A DNA stretch of 64,000 nt from Sulfurimicrobium sp. (GTDB lineage: Bacteria; Pseudomonadota; Gammaproteobacteria; Burkholderiales; Sulfuricellaceae), in assembly GCA_030652035.1 (NCBI GenBank), contig JAUSBJ010000009.1, positions 210,587-274,586 on the forward strand, in the 5' to 3' direction. Positions 9,259 through 17,501 of this stretch are shown piece by piece. The translations under genes and the position numbers were made by a program. Each line of letters begins with the position of its first letter. The first letter of the stretch is position 1. Below the pieces are notes generated by a model. That model was not told the DNA's origin and did no database searches. It saw nothing but the letters and a program-made list of their open reading frames with translations.

Positions 9259-9819
9259 TCAGGATAAGAAAAGCGTTGCGGCAAGCGCAGTCATGCCGGC
9301 ACCCAGCCAGCGGTCACGATTGGCGCGCTGCAGCACTTTCCCCAGCACAAGGCCGGTGCCCAGCAGCAATGCGGTCGCAGCCAGAAAACCGATCACATAA
9401 GTCTGCGGCGCAGTGGCGACAGGCAATTCCATGCCATGGGCAATCCCGTGCCAGACCGCGAACAGGGCGGCGATTGCAGCCTGCGCGGCCAGCGGCAGGC
9501 GCATGGCCAGAGTCGCCAGCAAGCCTGCTGCCAGTGCGCTTGCGGCAATCGCGGATTCCATGAATGTCGGCTGCAAGCCTTCAAAGCCGAGCAGCCCCCC
9601 GCCGATCATCCCGGCGAGAAACGCAGCGGGGGGAAGCCAGAACTTTTTGCCGGTATTGCGCGCAGCCCACACGCCAACCGCGATCATGGCCAGAATGTGG
9701 TCCAGCCCGCTGAACGGATGGATAAAGCCGGACCACAGGCCCGAGCCGGCATGACCTGGATGTGCCCAAGCGCTGACGGGCATCAGTACGAGCAGTGCCA
9801 ACAAAATGCTTTTTTTCAT
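9259..9819 (-). CDS. HupE/UreJ family membrane protein (probable nickel permease)
   Basis: 186 residues with a signal peptide ([19 protein letters not shown]) and then the family signature HPGHAG and [20 protein letters not shown]. Five to six further hydrophobic helices follow. HupE/UreJ proteins are nickel or cobalt permeases found in hydrogenase and urease loci. The position between ureB and ureC, on the same strand with short gaps, supports a role in nickel supply for this urease. Confidence 0.9.
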   Translation of the reverse strand: MKKSILLALLVLMPVSAWAHPGHAGSGLWSGFIHPFSGLDHILAMIAVGVWAARNTGKKFWLPPAAFLAGMIGGGLLGFEGLQPTFMESAIAASALAAGLLATLAMRLPLAAQAAIAALFAVWHGIAHGMELPVATAPQTYVIGFLAATALLLGTGLVLGKVLQRANRDRWLGAGMTALAATLFLS

Positions 9820-9851
9820 GATTTCTCTCCTCTTGTTTGTGAAGGCACGCC

Positions 9852-10157
9852 TTACAGCGCGCCCATGATGCGGCCCTGAAAGCCATATACCTTGCGTTCG
9901 CCCGCCAGCTCGACCAGCGTGACGGTGCGGCTCTGTCCCGGCTCGAAGCGCACCGCCGTGCCGGCTGCGATATCGAGGCGCATGCCGCGCGCCTGCTCGC
10001 GGTCGAAGGCCAGGGCATCGTTGGTTTCGTAAAAATGGTAGTGGGAGCCGACCTGGATGGGACGGTCGCCGCTGTTGGCCACGCTCAGTGTGATCGTCCG
10101 CCTGCCGGCGTTGAGTTCGATCTCGCCGGGTTCGATCAGCATTTCTCCTGGAATCAT
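9852..10157 (-). CDS. ureB: Urease beta subunit UreB
   Basis: 101 residues from [20 protein letters not shown], the normal UreB length. Conserved blocks are [19 protein letters not shown] and [15 protein letters not shown], ending [13 protein letters not shown] longer in-frame extension upstream runs through the repeat element at 10192-10270 and is not coding. UreB is the small structural subunit that, with UreA and UreC, forms the (ABC)3 urease core. Confidence 0.97.
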   Translation of the reverse strand: MIPGEMLIEPGEIELNAGRRTITLSVANSGDRPIQVGSHYHFYETNDALAFDREQARGMRLDIAAGTAVRFEPGQSRTVTLVELAGERKVYGFQGRIMGAL

Positions 10158-10191
10158 GTCAGTATTACCCCTCGTTCCAATAAAAGCATCA

Positions 10192-10270
10192 ACCGCAAAG
10201 GAAAGGCTATTAGGCCAGCCTGCCCGGTGGTTCGGCTTTTTCCTTCGCGAACCTTTGCGTCCTTTGCGGT
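10192..10270. repeat. Inverted-repeat element A, copy 2 (ureA-ureB gap)
   Basis: The right arm at 10242-10270 (TTCGCGAACCTTTGCGTCC then TTTGCGGT) matches the right arm of the element at 7386-7510 closely. The left arm keeps only about 11 bp (ACCGCAAAGGA at 10192-10202). The centre is unrelated, so this is a shortened member of the same repeat family in the same operon. Confidence 0.8.
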
Positions 10271-10307
10271 AAAAGTTTTGCCTGTTTATTCTGCACAAAA
10301 TCCAATT

Positions 10308-10610
10308 TCAGACTATCGGATGATGCACAGTCACCAGCTTGGTGCCGTCCGGGAAAGTGGCTTCCACCTGGATATCCGGAATCATTTCCGGCACGCCTTC
10401 CATCACCTCGTCGCGGCGCAGCAGGGTGGTGCCGTAGCTCATCAGTTCGGCCACGCTGCGACCATCTCGCGCGCCTTCCAGAATGGCGGCAGAGATGAAA
10501 GCCACCGCTTCCGGATAGTTGAGCTTGAGGCCGCGCGCGCGGCGCCGCTCGGCCAGCAGGCCGGCGGTGAAGATGAGGAGTTTGTCTTTTTCGCGTGGTG
10601 TCAGTTCCAT
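10308..10610 (-). CDS. ureA: Urease gamma subunit UreA
   Basis: 100 residues, exactly the expected length. The start [20 protein letters not shown], the [20 protein letters not shown] block, and the C-terminal [18 protein letters not shown] are diagnostic. UreA is the smallest structural subunit of the urease trimer. It is separated from ureD upstream and ureB downstream by palindromic repeats rather than the tight junctions seen among ureEFG. Confidence 0.98.
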   Translation of the reverse strand: MELTPREKDKLLIFTAGLLAERRRARGLKLNYPEAVAFISAAILEGARDGRSVAELMSYGTTLLRRDEVMEGVPEMIPDIQVEATFPDGTKLVTVHHPIV

Positions 10611-10639
10611 CTTTTCTCCTTCAAGCGCTCGCAGCTTTA

Positions 10640-10754
10640 GTAGGGTGGGTTAGGCACGCTTCTGTGCCGTAACCCGCCAGTCGTGCCGTCAGGCACTCAT
10701 CATAAATGCGTTGTGTTGCTACGCAACGCTTGGTGGGTTGCTAACCCACCCTAC
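10640..10754. repeat. GTAGGGTGGGTTAG inverted-repeat element (ureD-ureA gap)
   Basis: A perfect 14-bp inverted repeat, GTAGGGTGGGTTAG at 10640-10653 and CTAACCCACCCTAC at 10741-10754, bounds a 115-bp segment. Inside are shorter self-complementary stretches (GGCACGCTTCTGTGCC, TTGCTACGCAA). The termini match a dispersed intergenic repeat type common in proteobacteria, to my recollection. There is no coding capacity; it would fold into a long hairpin in the ure mRNA. Confidence 0.85.
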
Positions 10755-10771
10755 ATTTAAATTGAGCGCCA

Positions 10772-11617
10772 TCACGTATTCCAGATGCGCGGCGTGCGCG
10801 CCTCGCAGCCGATCAGGGCTGGCCTCAGGATTTGCCACAGCGCAGAAAACCAGTTGCGCGCGGATTCCGAGGCGTGACCCAGATAGCGGGCGACAAAAAC
10901 CTCCGGCAAGTGCGTGAGACCATATCTGGCACCCGTCTCGACCGGAGCAATCTCCCGGCAGGCCGCCAGCAGCGCGGCATCGAGCCCAGGGCCGACTGCC
11001 AGCAGGGTAGCGCTGACGCTATAGCCCGCAAGGCCTGCCGGCGATTCCAGCAAGGGCGAACCGCCTTCCAGTTTTCCGCGTTCCAGCCAGATTGGGCGGC
11101 CATCCTGTTCCATGCGCGTGTGCAGCAGAATCTCGCCCGAGTCGAAGCGCTCTCCCCCTGCCCTGCGCCCCAGGCACAGCACTTCCCAGCCGATAAAGCG
11201 GGCGCCCCGCTGCAGGGCGATTTCCGTGCTCATGCGCGCCCTGGCGCCGTCGAACACAATGGTTTCCTGCGGCAACCATTCCAGCAGGCCGTTTTCCGCC
11301 ACTTCCAGACGCAGCCGCTGTGAAGCTTCCGGGCCGCCGCTGCGGTACCACTTTCCCGCACCCGGCGTGGTCAGCAGGGCATGGGCGTGCGGGCCGATCC
11401 GCAACCCGATTTCCAGTTCGTCGCCACCGGCAATGCCGGAAGGCGGATGCAGCACGATGGCGTGGCAGATGGCCTCGCCTTCGGGATAAAGCGCTTTCTG
11501 CACGCGCAGCGGGCCGAAATGCTCGCGCCGCGCCAGGATCGTGGCCTGGTCGCGGCGCTCGAAACCCAGTTGCAGGCGCGCTTGCCAGCCAGCGGCTGGT
11601 AATGGGAGGGCAGACAT
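10772..11617 (-). CDS. ureD: Urease accessory protein UreD
   Basis: 281 residues from MSALPLPAAGWQARLQLGFE, preferred over an upstream extension that would overlap urtE. Family landmarks are LHPPSGIAGGDELEIGL, ALLTTPGAGKWYRS, WLPQETIVFDGA and IGWEVLCLGR. UreD binds apo-urease and recruits UreF/UreG for nickel insertion. It starts only 7 bp after the urtE stop, tying the urea transporter and urease genes into one transcription unit. Confidence 0.96.
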   Translation of the reverse strand: MSALPLPAAGWQARLQLGFERRDQATILARREHFGPLRVQKALYPEGEAICHAIVLHPPSGIAGGDELEIGLRIGPHAHALLTTPGAGKWYRSGGPEASQRLRLEVAENGLLEWLPQETIVFDGARARMSTEIALQRGARFIGWEVLCLGRRAGGERFDSGEILLHTRMEQDGRPIWLERGKLEGGSPLLESPAGLAGYSVSATLLAVGPGLDAALLAACREIAPVETGARYGLTHLPEVFVARYLGHASESARNWFSALWQILRPALIGCEARTPRIWNT

Positions 11618-11624
11618 CAAGCCA

Positions 11625-12317
11625 TTATACGGAAAGCAATTCCCGGATGCCGTCCTTCTCCATGTCCGCGCCGGGGCCCTGGCGGATGATTTCGCCGCGT
11701 TCCATGAGCAGGTACTGATCAGCCAGCGAGCGGGCAAAATCGTAATACTGCTCGACCAGCAGGATGGCCATGCTGCCCTCCTCCGCCAGGCTGCGGATGG
11801 CGCGTTCGATGTCCTTGATGATGGAAGGCTGGATGCCCTCGGTGGGTTCGTCCAGAATCAGCAGCCTGGGGCCAAAGGCCAGCGCGCGGCCGATGGCCAA
11901 TTGCTGTTGCTGCCCGCCGGAGAGGTCGCCGCCGCGCCGTTTCATCATCTGTTTCAGCACCGGGAACATCTCGAAAATACGCTCCGGAATGGGCGTGCCG
12001 GCGGGCCGGGTGGCGAGGCCCATGCGCAGATTTTCCTCCACCGTCAGGCGCGGGAAGATTTCCCTGCCCTGCGGCACATAACCGATGCCCGCCTTGACGC
12101 GGGCGTGCGATGCCGCATGGGTGACGTCCTTGCCGTCGAACACGATGCTGCCGCTCTTGGCCGGCACCAGCCCCATCAGGCATTTGAGAAGGGTAGTCTT
12201 GCCCACGCCATTGCGTCCCAGCAGCGTGGTGACCTGGCCGGTTGGCGCGGTGAAGCCTACATTGCGCAGGATATGGCTGCCACCGTAATACTGGTTGAGA
12301 TTTTCTACTGTCAGCAT
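11625..12317 (-). CDS. urtE: Urea ABC transporter ATP-binding subunit UrtE
   Basis: 230 residues of the LivF-like class. Walker A is GRNGVGKTTLLKCLMG (about residues 34-49), the signature is LSGGQQQQLAIGRAL and Walker B is LLILDEPTEGIQPSII. The start MLTVENLNQYYGGSHILR is typical of UrtE. It powers urea uptake by the UrtBC permease with UrtD. The gene begins 2 bp after the urtD stop. Confidence 0.96.
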   Translation of the reverse strand: MLTVENLNQYYGGSHILRNVGFTAPTGQVTTLLGRNGVGKTTLLKCLMGLVPAKSGSIVFDGKDVTHAASHARVKAGIGYVPQGREIFPRLTVEENLRMGLATRPAGTPIPERIFEMFPVLKQMMKRRGGDLSGGQQQQLAIGRALAFGPRLLILDEPTEGIQPSIIKDIERAIRSLAEEGSMAILLVEQYYDFARSLADQYLLMERGEIIRQGPGADMEKDGIRELLSV

Positions 12318-12319
12318 GC

Positions 12320-13138
12320 TTACCGCCCCAAATATACTTCGATGACGCGCGGATCGGCCTGCACGTCGGCCAGATTTCCTTCTGCCAGCACCGATCCCTC
12401 GTGTAGCACGGTCACTTTTCCGCCCAGTTGCTCAATGAAGGCCATGTCATGCTCGACCACCACCAGGCTGTGTTTGCCCGCCAGGGATTTGAACAGCTCG
12501 CCGGTACGCTCGGTTTCGTCGTCGGTCATGCCGGCCACCGGCTCGTCCAGCAGCAGCAGCCTGGGTTCCTGCATCAGCAGCATGCCGATCTCCAGCCACT
12601 GCTTCTGTCCGTGCGAAAGCAGGCCGGCAAGGCGGTCGGCTTCATGGTCGAGGCGGATCAGCCTGAGCGTGTCCGAGATTTTGTCGCGACCTTCCTTGCC
12701 CAGCCAGGCAAACAGGCTGGTGAAGGCGCGCTTGTCCATTTTCATCGCCAGTTCCAGGTTCTCGAACACGGTATGGTTTTCGAAAATGGTCGGTTTCTGG
12801 AACTTTCGACCGATGCCGGCATGGGCGATTTCCGGCTCGGTCATGCGCGTGAGGTCGATCGTCTGGCCGAAAAAGCAGGTGCCGGAGTCCGGCCGCGTTT
12901 TGCCGGTGATGACGTCCATCATGGTGGTCTTGCCTGCCCCGTTGGGGCCGATGATGCAGCGCAGCTCACCCGCGTCGATGGTCAGGCTGAGATTGTTCAG
13001 CGCCTTGAAGCCGTCGAAGCTGACTGAAATATCGTCCAGGTAGAGGACAACCTTGTGGGAGATGTCCAGGCCCGGCTGGAGCATGTGCCCCGTGGCGGGC
13101 GCTGAACCATCCCAATGGCTCTCGATTTTTGTGTTCAT
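12320..13138 (-). CDS. urtD: Urea ABC transporter ATP-binding subunit UrtD
   Basis: 272 residues of the LivG-like class. Walker A is GPNGAGKTTMMDVITG, the modified signature LSHGQKQWLEIGMLL is characteristic of UrtD, and Walker B is LLLLDEPVAGMTDDE. An N-terminal extension of about 30 residues precedes the ABC domain. The start codon overlaps the urtC stop by 4 bp (ATGA). It forms the ATPase heterodimer with UrtE. Confidence 0.96.
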   Translation of the reverse strand: MNTKIESHWDGSAPATGHMLQPGLDISHKVVLYLDDISVSFDGFKALNNLSLTIDAGELRCIIGPNGAGKTTMMDVITGKTRPDSGTCFFGQTIDLTRMTEPEIAHAGIGRKFQKPTIFENHTVFENLELAMKMDKRAFTSLFAWLGKEGRDKISDTLRLIRLDHEADRLAGLLSHGQKQWLEIGMLLMQEPRLLLLDEPVAGMTDDETERTGELFKSLAGKHSLVVVEHDMAFIEQLGGKVTVLHEGSVLAEGNLADVQADPRVIEVYLGR

Positions 13139-14241
13139 GCCTGTCCTTTTTTAGTCCAGCGTTTCCACAGGCCGACCACGCCTTCCGGCAGCCACAGCGT
13201 GACCATGACGAACAGCGCGCCCAGGAAGAACAGCCAGTATTCAGGGAAGGCCACGGTGAAGTAGCTCTTGGATAAATTGACGATGGCCGCGCCGATGATC
13301 GGCCCGATGAGGGTGCCGCGCCCGCCCACCGCGACCCAGATGGCGATCTCGATGCCATTGGCGGGCGACATTTCCGAGGGATTGATGATGCCCACCTGCG
13401 GCACGTACAGCGCACCGGCCACGGCGCACAACACGGCGGACAAGGTCCACACGAAGAGCTTGAAGTGCAGCGGGTTGTAGCCGATGAACATGACGCGCGA
13501 CTCGGCGTCACGGATCGCCGCCAGCACCCGGCCGAACTTGGAGGTCACCAGGTAGCGCCCGAGCAGCAGGGTCAGCATCAGCACCAGCGCGGACAGGCCG
13601 AACAGGATCACGCGCGTTTCCGGCGAAGTGATGTCGTAGCCCAGGATGCGCTTGAAATCGGTGAAGCCGTTGTTGCCGCCGAAGCCGGTTTCGTTGCGGA
13701 AGAAAAACAGCATGGCGGCGAAGGTCAACGCCTGGGTGATGATGGAAAAATACACCCCCTTGATACGTGAACGGAAAGCAAAGTAACCGAAGATATAAGC
13801 CACCAGCGCGGGCACGACCAGCACCAGCACAATCGACCAGAGGATGGAATCGGTCCCGGCCCAGTACCAGGGCAGCTCCTTCCAGTCGAGGAAGACCATG
13901 AAATCCGGCAGGTGCGAGTGATAGGAACCGTCGGTGCCGATCTGGCGCATCAGGTACATGCCGAAGGCGTAGCCCCCCAGGGAGAAGAACACGCCATGGC
14001 CGAGCGAGAGTATCCCGGCATAGCCCCAGATCAGGTCCATGGCCACCGCCACGATGGCGTAGCACATCAGCTTGCCGCCCAGGGTGATGACGTAGTTCGA
14101 GACATAAAACGGGCTGTCCGTGGGCATGAACAGGTGCAGCGCGGGCATGACCACCAGGGTGATGAGGGCAAACAGCGCCATGGCGATCCAGCCGCTGCGC
14201 GGCATGGCGCTGAGAAAACGGATGACGAAGGGCGTTCTCAT
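13135..14241 (-). CDS. urtC: Urea ABC transporter permease UrtC
   Basis: 368 residues, LivM-like, with about ten hydrophobic helices. Conserved stretches include DLIWGYAGILSLGHGVFFSL, FRNETGFGGNNGFTDFK, and the EAA-like coupling loop RVLAAIRDAESRVMFIGYNP. It forms the membrane channel with UrtB. It overlaps urtB and urtD by 4 bp each, indicating translational coupling. Confidence 0.96.
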   Translation of the reverse strand: MRTPFVIRFLSAMPRSGWIAMALFALITLVVMPALHLFMPTDSPFYVSNYVITLGGKLMCYAIVAVAMDLIWGYAGILSLGHGVFFSLGGYAFGMYLMRQIGTDGSYHSHLPDFMVFLDWKELPWYWAGTDSILWSIVLVLVVPALVAYIFGYFAFRSRIKGVYFSIITQALTFAAMLFFFRNETGFGGNNGFTDFKRILGYDITSPETRVILFGLSALVLMLTLLLGRYLVTSKFGRVLAAIRDAESRVMFIGYNPLHFKLFVWTLSAVLCAVAGALYVPQVGIINPSEMSPANGIEIAIWVAVGGRGTLIGPIIGAAIVNLSKSYFTVAFPEYWLFFLGALFVMVTLWLPEGVVGLWKRWTKKGQA

Positions 14242-15821
14242 GATTCGACAAACCTTCCTTTGAGAGCGAACAGACCCTGGGGCCGCTTTTGGATAAAGAT
14301 GATGATGAACACCAGCACGGCGATCTTGGCGATCACCGCACCGGCCCAGCCTTCAAGGAACTTGGTCACGATGCCCAGGCCCAGCGCAGCCCAAACCGCA
14401 CCCGCGAGCTGGCCGACGCCGCCCAGCACCACCACCATGAAGGAATCGACGATATAGCCCTGGCCCATGTCAGGGCCGACGTTGGCAATCTGCGACAGCG
14501 CCACACCGCCCAGGCCGGCAATGCCCGCACCCAGGCCGAAGGCCAGGGTGTCGATGCGCCCGGTTGGCACGCCGACGCAACCTGCCATGGGCCGGTTTTG
14601 CGTCACGGCGCGAACGAACATGCCGAGACGGGTGCGGTTCATCAGCACCCACACCAGGGCCAGCACGAACAGGGTGAAGCCGATGATGACGATGCGGTTC
14701 CACGGCAGCACCATGCCGGCCAGTACTTCCACGCCGCCGGACATCCAGGACGGGTTGGCCAGTTCAACATTCTGCGCGCCGAACAGCACGCGTGCCGCCT
14801 GGATCAGGATCAGCGAAAGCCCCCAGGTGGCCAGCAGGGTTTCCAGCGGACGGCCATAGAGCTTGCGGATCACCGTGCGTTCCAGCGCCATGCCGACCAG
14901 CGCCGCGGCAAGGAACGCGGCCGGGACGGCGGCCACCACATACCAGTCGAGATAAGCCGGGAAATAAGTGCGGAAAATGCCTTGCGTGAAATAGGTGGCA
15001 TAGGCGCCCACCATCAGCAGCTCGCCGTGCGCCATATTGATCACGCCCATCACGCCGTAGGTAATCGCCAGACCCAGCGCCGCCAGCAGCAGGATGCTGC
15101 CGAGCGAGAGGCCGGAGAAAATCTGGCCCACGGTTTCGCCCAGCGCCAGGCTGGATTCAATCGCCTTGAGCGAGGTTTTTGCCGCCTTGCGCACCCTTTC
15201 GTCCGGCTCGTTAGTCGCATCGAGCAACGGCAGCAGCAGATTTTTTGCGTTGGCGCTGGCACTGTCCGCCAATGCCTCCACGGCCGTCAGGCGCAGGCCT
15301 GCGTCGGGGCTGCCGAGGCTGGATTGGGCGTGGGCCAGTTTCAGAAGCGCTTTGATTTCCGGGTCGCCTTCCTTGGCCAGCGCCCGCGCCAGAACGGGCA
15401 CCAGCTCGATGCCGGCATTGCTTTGCAGTTCCCGTGCGGCGGCAAGGCGCACCGCGCGATCCGGGTTAAAGAGACGCAGCGCGGCAATGGCATTGCTCAA
15501 TTCAGAGCGGATGCGATTGTTGATGGTGATCGCGTCATAGCTCTCCGGCGCAGGCTGGATGAGCGCGCCGCTGGCGGCATCGACAGGCTTCTCGCCGTCC
15601 AGCAGGTACACAGTGTCGCCCGAGACGAACAGCGCGTCCTCGGACAAAGCCTTCAGCACCCGTGCAGCGTCCTTGTCGGCACTGGCAGCCAGTTGCTGAA
15701 TGGCGGCAATCTTGTCGTCTGATTCATCCGCAGCCAGTTGCTTGACCACGGCGGGGTCGAGCGCAGCCATGGCAGGCAGGGCGCAGAACCAGAGGAGCAG
15801 GGAAAATAGTATGGATTTCAT
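14238..15821 (-). CDS. urtB: Urea ABC transporter permease UrtB
   Basis: 527 residues from MKSILFSLLLWFCALPAMAA, a signal peptide. About 200 periplasmic residues with HEAT-like helical repeats follow (RLAAARELQSNAGIELVPVL, LRLTAVEALADSASANAKNL), then the LivH-like permease (TYGVMGVINMAHGELLMVG, FVRAVTQNRPMAGCVGV). The N-terminal helical extension is known for proteobacterial UrtB. An upstream in-frame extension to 16016 runs through the repeat-rich gap and has no coding character, so it is rejected. Confidence 0.94.
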   Translation of the reverse strand: MKSILFSLLLWFCALPAMAALDPAVVKQLAADESDDKIAAIQQLAASADKDAARVLKALSEDALFVSGDTVYLLDGEKPVDAASGALIQPAPESYDAITINNRIRSELSNAIAALRLFNPDRAVRLAAARELQSNAGIELVPVLARALAKEGDPEIKALLKLAHAQSSLGSPDAGLRLTAVEALADSASANAKNLLLPLLDATNEPDERVRKAAKTSLKAIESSLALGETVGQIFSGLSLGSILLLAALGLAITYGVMGVINMAHGELLMVGAYATYFTQGIFRTYFPAYLDWYVVAAVPAAFLAAALVGMALERTVIRKLYGRPLETLLATWGLSLILIQAARVLFGAQNVELANPSWMSGGVEVLAGMVLPWNRIVIIGFTLFVLALVWVLMNRTRLGMFVRAVTQNRPMAGCVGVPTGRIDTLAFGLGAGIAGLGGVALSQIANVGPDMGQGYIVDSFMVVVLGGVGQLAGAVWAALGLGIVTKFLEGWAGAVIAKIAVLVFIIIFIQKRPQGLFALKGRFVES

Positions 15822-15864
15822 GGGATTTCTTGGTGGATGCGCATCCGGCATGGATGTTTTGGGC

Positions 15865-15985
15865 ACTCTAACCCCCCTCAATCCCCCCTTGTGCGAGCAT
15901 CCGCTACGCGGATTGCCTGCTTGACCCACTTCAGGGGGGAAGCCGTTTGTCTCCTCCCCTGACAAGGGGAGGCCGGGAGGGGTTT
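15865..15985. repeat. C/G-rich inverted intergenic repeat between urtB and urtA
   Basis: The 217-bp gap holds an imperfect inverted pair: a left arm of CTAACCCCCCTCAAT-type sequence near 15869 and a right arm of GGAGGGGTTTGAGG-type sequence near 15974. Two smaller stems lie inside, ATCCGC-TAC-GCGGAT and CTCCCCT-GAC-AAGGGGAG. I interpret it as a dispersed palindromic repeat. It could act as a partial attenuator, which would fit higher expression of the binding protein UrtA than of the permeases. Confidence 0.6.
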
Positions 15986-16038
15986 GAGGTGGCGTTTCAA
16001 CCAACCGGATGCGCAATCTCTAAACGATGGAAGGAAAA

Positions 16039-17307
16039 TTACATGCTGTCAGGCACATCCTTTTTCTTGTCGTTGCCGGGAATGTAGGGGCTCCAGGGCT
16101 GTGCGCGAACCGGGCCCTTGGTCTTCCACACCACGTTGAACTGGCCGTCCGCCTTCACTTCGCCGATGAATACCGGCTTGTGCAGGTGGTGATTCTTCTC
16201 GTCCATCTTCACCGTGAAACCGGACGGCGCCTTGAACGTCTGGCCGCCCATCGCTGCGATCACCTTGTCCACGTCGGTGGACTTGGCTTTCTCGACGGCC
16301 TGCTTCCACATGTGGATGCCGACGTAGGTCGCTTCCATCGGGTCGTTGGTCACGACTGAATCGGCCTTGGGCAGGTTCTGCTTCTTGGCCCAATCCTTGT
16401 ACATGGCGATGAACTTGGTGTTGTCCGGATTCTTGATCGACTCGAAGTAGTTCCAGGCTGCGAGATGGCCCACCAGCGGCTTGGTGTCCACGCCGCGCAG
16501 CTCTTCTTCACCCACCGAGAAAGCCACCACCGGCACATCGGTCGCCTTCAGGCCCGCATTGCCCAATTCCTTGTAGAAAGGCACGTTGGAGTCGCCATTG
16601 ATGGTGGAAACCACGGCGGTCTTCTTGCCTTCAGCGGAGAACTTCTTGATCTTGGCGATAATGGTCTGGTAATCGCTATGGCCAAACGGGGTGTACTCTT
16701 CCATGATGTCGGCGTCAGCCACGCCCTTGGATTTAAGGAATGCGCGCAGGATCTTGTTGGTGGTGCGCGGATAAACATAATCGGTACCCAGCAGCACGAA
16801 ACGCTTGGCCGAACCGCCGTCCTTGCTCATCAGGTATTCGACTGCCGGAATGGCTTGCTGATTGGGCGCAGCACCGGTGTAGAACACGTTCTTCTCCAGC
16901 TCCTCGCCCTCGTACTGAACCGGGTAGAACAGCAGGCCGTTCAGTTCCTTGTAAACCGGCAGCACCGACTTGCGGGAGACTGATGTCCAGCAACCGAAAG
17001 TGACTGCAACCTTGTCCTTGCTCAGCAACTGGCGGGCCTTTTCGGCAAACAGCGGCCAGTTCGAAGCCGGGTCCACCACCACCGGCTCCAGCTGCTTGCC
17101 CATCACGCCGCCGGACTTGTTGATCTCGGCGATGGTCATCAGCGCGGTTTCCTTCAGCGCGGTTTCGGAAATAGCCATGGTGCCGGACAGGGAATGCAGA
17201 ATGCCGACCTTGATGGTGTCGGCGGCGAGTGCGGAAAGGCTGGTCAAACCGGCGGCGGCCATGGCCACCGTGAGCGTGGCGACCTTGATGAAATTGCGAC
17301 GTTGCAT
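16039..17307 (-). CDS. urtA: Urea ABC transporter substrate-binding protein UrtA
   Basis: 422 residues. The N-terminus MQRRNFIKVATLTVAMAAAG looks Tat/Sec-like (RR followed by a hydrophobic stretch, cleavage after SALA). The mature protein has the family start DTIKVGILHSLSGTMAISE and the conserved FGCWTSVSRKSVLPVYKE and FYPVQYEGEE urea-pocket regions. It captures urea in the periplasm for UrtBCDE. An AAGGAG site lies about eight bases upstream. A promoter with an 18-bp palindrome precedes it; that promoter plus the first six codons are duplicated near 19.1 kb. Confidence 0.97.
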   Translation of the reverse strand: MQRRNFIKVATLTVAMAAAGLTSLSALAADTIKVGILHSLSGTMAISETALKETALMTIAEINKSGGVMGKQLEPVVVDPASNWPLFAEKARQLLSKDKVAVTFGCWTSVSRKSVLPVYKELNGLLFYPVQYEGEELEKNVFYTGAAPNQQAIPAVEYLMSKDGGSAKRFVLLGTDYVYPRTTNKILRAFLKSKGVADADIMEEYTPFGHSDYQTIIAKIKKFSAEGKKTAVVSTINGDSNVPFYKELGNAGLKATDVPVVAFSVGEEELRGVDTKPLVGHLAAWNYFESIKNPDNTKFIAMYKDWAKKQNLPKADSVVTNDPMEATYVGIHMWKQAVEKAKSTDVDKVIAAMGGQTFKAPSGFTVKMDEKNHHLHKPVFIGEVKADGQFNVVWKTKGPVRAQPWSPYIPGNDKKKDVPDSM

Positions 17308-17416
17308 GGAAGGCTCCTTGTATGAATTGAGTTGATCGGACTGATGGGGTTTCCAGTCGCACTCAGATTACGAGGTGGAGCCTTGCGGAGGAATACGTCA
17401 GATGACGTATAGGGGG
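17290..17416. repeat. 127-bp direct repeat, copy 1: urtA 5' end and promoter
   Basis: This segment covers the first six codons of urtA, its ribosome-binding site and promoter. It recurs at 19066-19192 in the same orientation, with no insertions or deletions and roughly a dozen mismatches. Mismatches cluster in the untranslated leader, while the distal half (TTACGAGG through the palindrome to TAGGGGG) differs at only two positions. Confidence 0.9.
17393..17410 (-). promoter_or_regulatory. Perfect palindrome in the urtA promoter (candidate activator site)
   Basis: ATACGTCA-GA-TGACGTAT is a perfect 8+8 bp inverted repeat. On the minus strand a TAATCT (17370-17365) could serve as the -10, giving a start near 17358. 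The palindrome centre is then about 43-44 bp upstream of the start, the classic position for a class II activator such as a LuxR/NarL-type response regulator. The identical palindrome recurs at 19169-19186 with the same spacing to the same -10-like sequence. The binding protein is not known; the response regulator at 20398-21333 is a candidate by proximity and class. Confidence 0.6.
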
Positions 17417-17501
17417 TCGTCAGCCAGCGCGGTGGCACCAGAAGTTGGCGCCATTGACAGGATTTCCGTAACATGTCCTCGGGAATCACAGGAGTCGAGC
17501 G

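Noticed and set aside
7386..10270. Reading the repeated arms in the ure gaps as a CRISPR array
   Set aside because: Only two members, each an inverted repeat, with no regular spacers and no cas genes.
15822..16016. N-terminal extension of urtB through the intergenic repeat
   Set aside because: A signal peptide begins at 15821 and the extension is repeat-derived sequence.
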